Shown here: positions 57,205 to 64,000 of the stretch, piece by piece
Numbering within the stretch: the first letter of the stretch is position 1
Layout of the letters: each line of letters starts with the position of its first letter
Assembly: GCA_040954595.2 (NCBI GenBank)
Contig: CM082598.2
Location: 5,890,001 to 5,954,000, forward strand
Length of the DNA stretch: 64,000 bases
Source: Balanoglossus misakiensis
Taxonomy: Eukaryota > Hemichordata
Reading direction: 5' to 3'
The notes under the pieces: model-generated
Databases searched by the model: none
The model's input: only the letters and a program-made list of their open reading frames with translations
Told to the model about the DNA's origin: nothing
Made by a program: the position numbers and the translations under genes

Positions 57205-58080
57205 GTCTATGTATGTCTGTATGTGTGCCTCATACAGAATTATGTATTTTGTGAATGGATCAGTTTCATCTAAATGTATTGATGTATGTATGTGTATGTC
57301 CATCAACATCAAAAACTTGAAACTACTGATATTTAGTGTGTACATAGAAATTGTTATTGCGAAAAAATGCATACTGGTATTAACTGGAAAAATGTTCAAA
57401 TAGTCAAAATTGAAAAACTTAATAACAGCGGATCAGATTCAGTTAAAAATTGGCGTGCATTGGTGTGCAAGTACTTTGGGAAGACCTCATATGATTTTGT
57501 TCAGGTGGAGTCAATATCTGGCGTTTGCTATTTTTTATGAATTTTTGGGGGAATTTTCTGCAGTTTTGTTAAAAAAAATTCTTCTCTGAAATTACATGTC
57601 CAATTGATTGGAAATTTGGTATGGAGGTTCATAGGGCTTACCTGAATCACATTTGTGCAAACGGTGGTGAAATTTGCAAAAATGCATTTTTGGGCAATAT
57701 TTCCTGTTTTTGTCAAAAAATCAAATCTGAAACTGTAAGTGCAATTGTTTTGATACTTTGTATTTGGGTTTCTAGGGGTGATCTCAGTCAGATATGATCA
57801 AATTGTAATGAAATTTGCATAATTGTATTTTTTGGGAATTTCTGCAGGGTTTGGCCAAATAGTCTTCAGTAAAACCACAAGTCCAATTGATTGGAAACTT
57901 TGAATGGGAATTCATATATGTGATATCAGTCAGATTTGTCTGAATTTCCTGTTGTTTGCCAAAATGTCTTCCTTATTGAAACTTGTTAAAAAGGTTCTTA
58001 GGCATGAACAGAAATCAGATTTGTTGAAATCTGGTGAAATATTCATACTTTTTGGTATATTTCTTGCCATTTTTGATCAA
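57205..58080. repeat. Simple-sequence-headed repeat with ~141-bp tandem tail
   Basis: After GTATGTCTG and CATCAAAAACTTGAAAC come three degenerate tandem copies marked by CAATTGATTGGAAATTT variants at 57601, 57741 and 57884, a period of about 141 bases. The first part matches 27690-28160. Confidence 0.65.
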
Positions 58081-58428
58081 AGAGTTTTAGAATTCCATAG
58101 ACTTATCTTTTTATGCAGTTCAGGATGGGGTACATGACTCATAACCCCTTACAAAAATTGACAAGGCAACAATTCCACAAACATGTTTACATTTCAAAAT
58201 GGTGCAACACACAACCCTTACACCATATACACTATAAACCAAAATGGTTTAACACTGGTTTTTCTAATCTTGTTATTCTGTCAACCAATCACAGTACTGC
58301 ACGTGAGCATATTCAGTTAATATCTGGTTTGTATCTTATTTGGTTTTGGAGTAATTCCACATCGAAATCAGTCTGGAAACAGTCATGGGTAACTGGACAT
58401 GTTTCGTTGAGTCTAGCGTAAAAGTAGG

Positions 58429-59456
58429 TCAGTTTAATGTCATGCTAACCTTTAATCACTTTGTTTTTGTAGTAATGATAGAAAATTTATTCGTGTCATT
58501 CTTGTTAGTGAAACAAATTGTTTATCGACCACATTCTTGAACACCAATTGTGTCTGCAATAAAGTTAGTGTGTTATTTCTCACATACCTACCACAGAAAT
58601 TGCTAGAGAAAAACTACATAGGGAAAGTGTATACAGAATGACAAAAGGAAAATATACGAATGTCAAAAGATTGTGAATTTCTACTCTCCCCTGGTGGTGA
58701 TACACTCAGGCAAAATAGCGATCCATGCATGTTCCCAAAACTATCACAGAGAAGGGGACGCTTTCCAGTTATCATCACTGTCTTTGAAAATGATAAAAAA
58801 TGGTACATCTTACAACAATGTTCAAATGAGATTTGAAATACAGATGGGTGACTAAACCAGAGTTCTTTGTATTAGAAACAATGGTCTTGCTTTGTATTTG
58901 TATTATGGCATTATCTGTCCCAGTTTTTGTAAATTAGGAGCTAAGGGGGCTTTTGTCTGATTTTCTTCTATATTCAGTGTTTCATTCAGGATGGTATCAG
59001 CAGGGGGTACATGTCCCCTTTTGCCATAATATTTGAGGGGGATTCCACTCTGGCAAAGGGGACTGTAATATCTTCAACATGTGAGTGACATCATTTAAAA
59101 GGGCACTGGTCCCCCTTTGACAATTAAATTGCTAGGGGGTACCAACATGTCAATAGAGGGTGAATCCCCCATGACCCCCCCCCCCCTGTCTAGATGAAAA
59201 ACTGATATTTCACAAATTGTCTTTTTTGTAGTTGAAAATTCCTGGAAATGATTCGCGTCTGGAAATTTCATGGAGAAGCAATGTCTATTTTCCCTAAGAG
59301 TGCCACCACTGGTTTTGTATTTCTGTTTTCCTGTTGCCCTTAGGAGATCTTGCTGTTTTGTCTTGGAGAAGAGTAATTGTGTTGTCTTTGTATTCTCACA
59401 ACATGATGTCATTTCAGTGTTTTCCTTTTATATTACTGCTGTTTATGATTGCATTT
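58429..59456. repeat. 1-kb direct duplication, copy B
   Basis: See copy A. It ends 45 bases before the exon 2 acceptor of the ankyrin gene, so the copies straddle most of intron 1. Confidence 0.9.
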
Positions 59457-59501
59457 TGAAAATATTTTGATGAAAGAAATGTTGATTGTTGAATGTTACA
59501 G

Positions 59502-59600
59502 AATCTAATCAATGCCGCAGAGAAGGGTGATGTTGCAAAGATTCAGTCGCTGATAGCTGATGGATATGATGTCAATGCAAGGGGTACATACTTTGGCGTG
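59502..59600 (+). CDS. Ankyrin-repeat gene, exon 2 (repeat 1)
   Basis: The exon is 99 bases, 33 codons, phase 0 at both ends (TTACAG acceptor, GTAAGT donor). It encodes NLINAAEKGDVAKIQSLIAD, then GYDVNARGTYFGV. The A..G....v..Li..G.dvNar pattern is a capping ankyrin repeat. One exon per 33-residue repeat is the classic ankyrin arrangement. Confidence 0.85.
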
Positions 59601-59692
59601 GTAAGTGTTTTGTATTGACCAATGTTTAATACAGAGTCATCGCTCAAGCTAGCCTTTGATTTTTTATTTTCACATGCTGTGCATGCAAGAGC

Positions 59693-60048
59693 TTAAAGGG
59701 GCAAAGTCTCTCTCTCGATGCCCTTTTTTCCATTAATTATGTTTGATACAAGACACTGTTTATGTTAATGTACATGTGGATATATAGTGAATCAACGTTC
59801 AACCACACAAAACTTCCTTCCCACTTGTATGATATGAGAGTAAAAACTCGCCCAAAATGAATAAATGGTAAAGAACGATTATTCATTTTGGTGAGTTTTT
59901 TCACTCTCCTGTCTATAAGAGGTATGGAAGTTATGTGTGATGGAACATTGATTCACTATATATCCACATGTAGAATAACAACCGGTGTCTTGTATCAAAT
60001 ATAATTAATGGAAAAAAGGGCAGCGAGAGAGAGACTTTGTCCCTTTAA
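59693..60048. mobile_element. Family D palindromic MITE, copy 1 of a tandem pair
   Basis: TTAAAGGGGCAAAGTCTCTC at the left, GAGACTTTGTCCCTTTAA at the right, TTAA at both edges. The arms pair almost to the centre (around AATGAATAAATGGTAAAGAACGATTATTCATT), so the whole element can fold into one hairpin. Confidence 0.85.
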
Positions 60049-60397
60049 AGGGACAAAGTCTCTCTCCAGCTGCCCCTTTTCCATTTATGTTTGATACAAG
60101 ACACTGGTTATGTTAATGTAAATGTGGATATATAGTGAATCAATGATCAACCACACACAACATCCATCCCGCTCGTATGATATGAGAGTAAAAACTCGCC
60201 CAAAATGAATAAATGGTAAAGAACGATTATTCATTCTGGCGAGTTTTTTCACTCTCCTGTCAATAAGAGGGATGGAAGTTGTGTGTGGTTGAACGTTCAT
60301 TCACTATATATCCACATGTAGAATAACAAACGGTGTCATGTATCAAATATAATTAACGGAAAAAAGGGCAGCGAGAGAGAGAGCTTTGTCCCTTTAA
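60045..60397. mobile_element. Family D palindromic MITE, copy 2, sharing TTAA with copy 1
   Basis: It starts at the TTAA that ends copy 1 (60045-60048) and ends GAGCTTTGTCCCTTTAA at 60397. The two copies share the same internal order (GTATGATATGAGAGTAAAAA, CACTCTCCTGTC) and differ at scattered positions. Confidence 0.85.
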
Positions 60398-61887
60398 TAA
60401 ATTTGCATGAAACTGTATTTCAATTACGTACAACCAAATAACGATCGACAGCCTGGGTTTCCGGTAAGTAACAACTTTTGATAGAAATATCTTTTTAAAT
60501 GACAAATTTTGTTGAAATAAAGTTGATTCTTGATGCAAACAAGATATTTCTTATGTCAATGCTTCCACAAAAGATAAACTTACCGACACTGGGATGTCCG
60601 CTGCAAACAGTCTGCACCATGTTGAATGCACCCTCAACCAATATTTTCTAGGTATTTTTAGGGGTTAACTACAGTGTTTCAAGTTCTCCGTGGCGGGAAT
60701 TAATACTCATCTGGGGCATTTTTCAAGGTCTATCGCTATTTCATGTTTGCAAATACATCAATGCAGTTTGCCACACCGCTTTCTATAGCACCCCTGATGC
60801 TGTTACTGTAATAGTACTAGCTGAACCACATTGAACAAAAGAAATACTGTAGACTGACACCATTTTCACACTGGGTGAGACTAGAAATATTTCAGAGACG
60901 CTGTATGTCATTTGTAAACACAGATGATGAATCTTTTGCACTGGTTTGTGTCCTCACACACACACACACACAAACACACAAAGTTAAAGCATAGACCCTG
61001 GAACTAGATCGCCCCATAGACAATGTGTTGTGGAGAGATGTTAATCCTTTACACCACAGGTTTGGCCAGCAAAAATCGTCACAAATCTGAAATGTTCCAA
61101 GACCACTTTAACTGTTCTCATGTAATATTTATGCCAGCATTTGACCAGAGACGTTTCAGAAACATTTCAATAGTCTCTGTGTGAATGCCATATGAGTGAC
61201 TGGCTTTTCACACAACAATAACACTGAATCAACTAAATATCTATGAACGCCCAAAATACCACACACTCCCAAAGTGATATCACAATATCACATTTAGATT
61301 GTCCAAAAACAGACCTACACTAGTCCACAAATATAAATAATCTCAATTCAGCGCGGACTGTTTCATTAACAGTTCCAGTTTTACCCGGTGTGAACATGGT
61401 ATCAGTCTACAGTTTTGTTCATTGTGGTTTAACCACATGCAGTAAATCCTGTCGAAATGGAACCTGTCTTATCTGGAAAACTGTCTATAATGAACACATT
61501 TTCCTGTACCTTTGACAAAGAACCACGTGTTAAAAGAACCTTTACAAACCGGAAACGTCTGTAAACTGAACAATTTCTTCTGTCTCTTTGGTGTTCGGTT
61601 TAGACAGGTTTTACTGTACATGTATTTTGGTCATAGAGAATTGTCACTCAACCTCAGAAAAAATTACCATTATTATGATCATTCGCTTTCAAATCAATCT
61701 CAGTCTATTACTGAAATAGCACACCATCTTAAATCAAAACCATTATTACAAGCTTTAAGAGTGACTGAAGCTCATTGTGATGAAATTCCTAGAGTTTTTT
61801 TATCAAAAGATCAAGCAGTTGACTCACATTTCAAGTATCAGATTGGTGATGTCATTTTTATTCCAACTTTAAACGTCTTCATTGCAG

Positions 61888-61986
61888 GATGGTTCCACAG
61901 CATTGCACGCCGCATCCGGGGAAGGTGAATTGGATGCTGTCAGGGTGTTGATTAGCCATGGTGCAGAGGTCAATGCGAAGGATGAG
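61888..61986 (+). CDS. Ankyrin-repeat gene, exon 3 (repeat 2)
   Basis: 99 bases, 33 codons, phase 0 at both ends. It encodes DGSTALHAASGEGELDAVRV then LISHGAEVNAKDE, a textbook repeat (DG.TaLHaAa..G....v..Li..GA.vNakd). Donor GTACGT at 61987. Confidence 0.92.
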
Positions 61987-62834
61987 GTACGTGAACTGAC
62001 CCATTACTTCATTTTGGATAACATGGCCACACTATTGAATAGGTAAAGAAATGCCTTTTGAAAAGACCTAATTACAACACTATATTATTTACATCCAAAA
62101 TAACTTTGCATGATCAAAATTCAATGGGAAGGAACAATCTTACCCCTGAACAAGAAGAGGGAAAGGCCAAAAATTATTACCCATACTGATTTAGTTTTAC
62201 TAACCATGATACCCTTGGGATCCAGCCATAGGAAGGACAGAAGGACACATTGTACTCTAAATTCAAAAATCTTTACAATTTGGCAAAAGAAGTTGAACCA
62301 TAGTGTATTTGACACAGTTTGTTCCGAATGAATAAAGATGTTCCAGAAAGTAAATTTTGATGGATTTTTTTGTGTTTCACCAAAGTTCACAAATTTTCAT
62401 TTTTTTTCAAGCCATCTCTGAAATTTTGCTGGCAATCTTTTTTTTAAATCTTCCAGATCCCCTCCATCCCTAGCTAAGCTATGGAGTCTAAAACATCCAA
62501 TGTTAAAAACTATATGACCAGTCAAAGCGTTTTCCTCGCTGTTAGAATCAATTGAGATTCTTCACTGTCATTCTTTGATCTGTATTCACTTTAACAGTCG
62601 GCAATTTTGATTTTGTGTGTGGAAGGACTGTGGATTATCCTTTCAAATCAGTCAGTATGCCATTCTTGGTTGTTTTTTGCAATATGGCTGATACTTTTGA
62701 TATTTTTTTATTTATTTGTAGGTTTGTTTGTTTACACCTCACATTTAAGTGTTTATTTGTTTGTTTTAAGAAACCTCACATTACATTTCGATGTTTGTGT
62801 CATTTTTCTCACGCTCCTCCTTCATTACTTACAG
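61987..62834 (+). other. Intron 3 of the ankyrin-repeat gene
   Basis: GTACGT donor, TTACTTACAG acceptor. AT-rich, no recognised element. Confidence 0.65.
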
Positions 62835-62942
62835 AAGGGAGACACCCCTTTGCATGATGCAGCAAGGAGTGGCGATGTCCCCGATGAAGGCACTGTCAGA
62901 TTGTTATTGGACCACAAAGCTGATGTGACCATCCAAAACGAG
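62835..62942 (+). CDS. Ankyrin-repeat gene, exon 4 (repeat 3)
   Basis: 108 bases, 36 codons, phase 0 at both ends. It encodes KGDTPLHDAARSGDVPDEGT then VRLLLDHKADVTIQNE. Three extra residues (around VPD) sit in the loop between the helices, as tolerated in ankyrin repeats. Donor GTAAAT at 62943. The gene continues beyond the window; its later domains are unknown. Confidence 0.92.
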
Positions 62943-64000
62943 GTAAATACCAACCTGACTTCTGCAGGTTAATTCTAAAAGTATGAGCTTTCTCAATAGT
63001 CCCAATTTCCACTGTAGTTTTCTTGGCAAATTGTGTCTGGGATACAATGTATGTATTTGCCATTGTCCTTTGAATCAAAACTACTCCCTCTATCAGCCAG
63101 GTGTTGTACAGGCAGGTGTTGACTGATGACGGTCGATGCCAATCCTATCACAGAGAGTATCAGATAGGGCGATTGTCTGTCGGCCTCCAGCATCTGGCAA
63201 CTCCTGTCTGTCACCTAATACAATTCATCATAAGGAGGCGCCATATAATTTGTCACTGTCCTTTGAATCGAAACTACTCCCTCTATCGAGTCAGGTATTG
63301 TACAGACACAGGCAAATATTGACTCATGATGATGATGTGATTGTCTCTCCTATCTCTGAAACATTTTATCTCCATTGTCAGCAATTTGGAGTTATGAGAA
63401 AGGGGGATTATCAGCATCTGCCAACAACTGTCTTGTCGAACATAAGGATGTTGTTGTTTTTTGCATTGTTTATCCTCAATCTTTTGTGTTTTAAATAATG
63501 ACATCATTTTTGGACACTGTGGCGCATTGATTTCTGTCTGTCCGTCTGTAGACAGATTTTGTTCCACTCATAACGTGAGAGAAATTGCATCCAATGATAT
63601 GAAATTTGATATGTAGCATTGTTATAATAAGATCTAGATCTGATTAGATTTTGGTGGGTGTGGCATATTAATGCTCATTTGCATATTTAATGATGTCTTG
63701 TGATTAGGCCATACCTCCAGAAATACTCAATCAAATTTAGTGGAACTTTGTTCATAATTTTTACATTACTCATTACCAACAATATGATGAAAGTTGAGTG
63801 GGTTTCACTTAATTAATTCTCATTTCCAAAATTAATGAATTAATGAAATTAGGCTATAGCTCAAAACTGTCTCAAGCAAATTTGGCGCTGTGCTAGAGGG
63901 ACTTCATAATAATAAAGCAATCTTTAATTCATGAATATTTCTGTGAACACCATCATGAACACTGATATTTGTGTGATCGGTGCCATGTTTAACTAATACA
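62943..64000 (+). other. Start of intron 4 of the ankyrin-repeat gene
   Basis: No further exon is recognised. A degenerate direct duplication of about 190 bases is marked by CCTTTGAATC.AAACTACTCC at 63066 and 63260. From about 63530 the sequence belongs to the GGTGGGTGTGGC repeat family seen at 55990. Confidence 0.55.

Larger units (their letters stand above)
53698..59501 (+). other. Intron 1 of the ankyrin-repeat gene
   Basis: GTAAGT donor, TGTTACAG acceptor. It holds a 1 kb direct duplication (54494-55587 and 58429-59456), a simple-repeat block, a CACGTGAGC dyad with a GT repeat, and tandem 141-base repeats. No coding exon is recognised. An open frame at 56897-57403 has no motif. Confidence 0.6.
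59601..61887 (+). other. Intron 2 of the ankyrin-repeat gene
   Basis: GTAAGT donor and TTGCAG acceptor. It contains the tandem palindromic MITE pair (59693-60397), a CA run (about 60957-60978) and otherwise unremarkable AT-rich sequence. The open frame at 61512-61928 runs across the acceptor into exon 3 and is not thought to be coding upstream of it. Confidence 0.6.

Noticed and set aside
56897-57403. 168-codon frame in intron 1 of the ankyrin gene
   Set aside because: It covers a dispersed repeat with simple-sequence segments, and the composition is rich in Cys, Ile, Met and Tyr without a motif.
61512-61928. 138-codon frame overlapping ankyrin exon 3
   Set aside because: It crosses the exon's splice acceptor in a frame different from the ankyrin reading; upstream sequence looks intronic.
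1-64000. tRNA, rRNA and spliceosomal RNA genes
   Set aside because: I looked for box B-like GGTTCGA strings and conserved rRNA blocks and saw none that would fold properly; a tRNAscan/Infernal run would be decisive.

Overview
The window is nuclear DNA from an invertebrate animal, most likely marine. Coding sequence is sparse and split by GT-AG introns. Non-LTR and DIRS-like retroelements, RecQ-like and DUF6589-like mobile-element genes and many hairpin MITEs fill the rest, a mix familiar from cnidarian, lancelet, hemichordate and mollusc genomes. I cannot fix the phylum. There are no operons, no convincing tRNA or rRNA genes and no CRISPR arrays.

Layout. (1) 0.1-4.0 kb: two tandem dienelactone-hydrolase (DLH) paralogues on the + strand. 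The second is intact, with an N-terminal membrane anchor in its own exon and a complete Cys-Asp-His triad. The first has lost Cys and His. (2) 5.3-7.9 kb: a decayed LINE. (3) 8.2-9.2 kb: a TA-flanked inverted-repeat element, followed by about 5 kb with no recognised gene. (4) 14.5-25.6 kb: a cluster of decayed mobile-element genes. It holds a RecQ-like helicase remnant (+), a seven-exon DUF6589-like gene (-) facing it, a DIRS-like RNase H/tyrosine recombinase fragment (-), and a remnant of an uncharacterised protein with an APFGK motif (+). (5) 26.5-53.3 kb: an array of about six copies of a roughly 4.2 kb composite repeat, riddled with nested insertions (several TTAA-flanked MITE families, two foldback elements, a LINE fragment, a G/C-run element). 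(6) 53.5 kb to the end: the 5' part of an ankyrin-repeat gene (+), with a start exon and three exons each encoding one repeat, all in phase 0. Its first intron holds a 1 kb direct duplication, and its second holds a head-to-tail pair of palindromic MITEs.

The host genes I would trust are the anchored DLH gene (2474-3932) and the ankyrin gene (53531 onward). The RecQ-like and DUF6589-like genes lie tail to tail, both carrying in-frame stops. I read them as remnants of one or two large mobile elements; whether they form a single system is inference. The array is informative because filled and empty insertion sites lie side by side, giving target-site duplications and showing that its copies have recombined.
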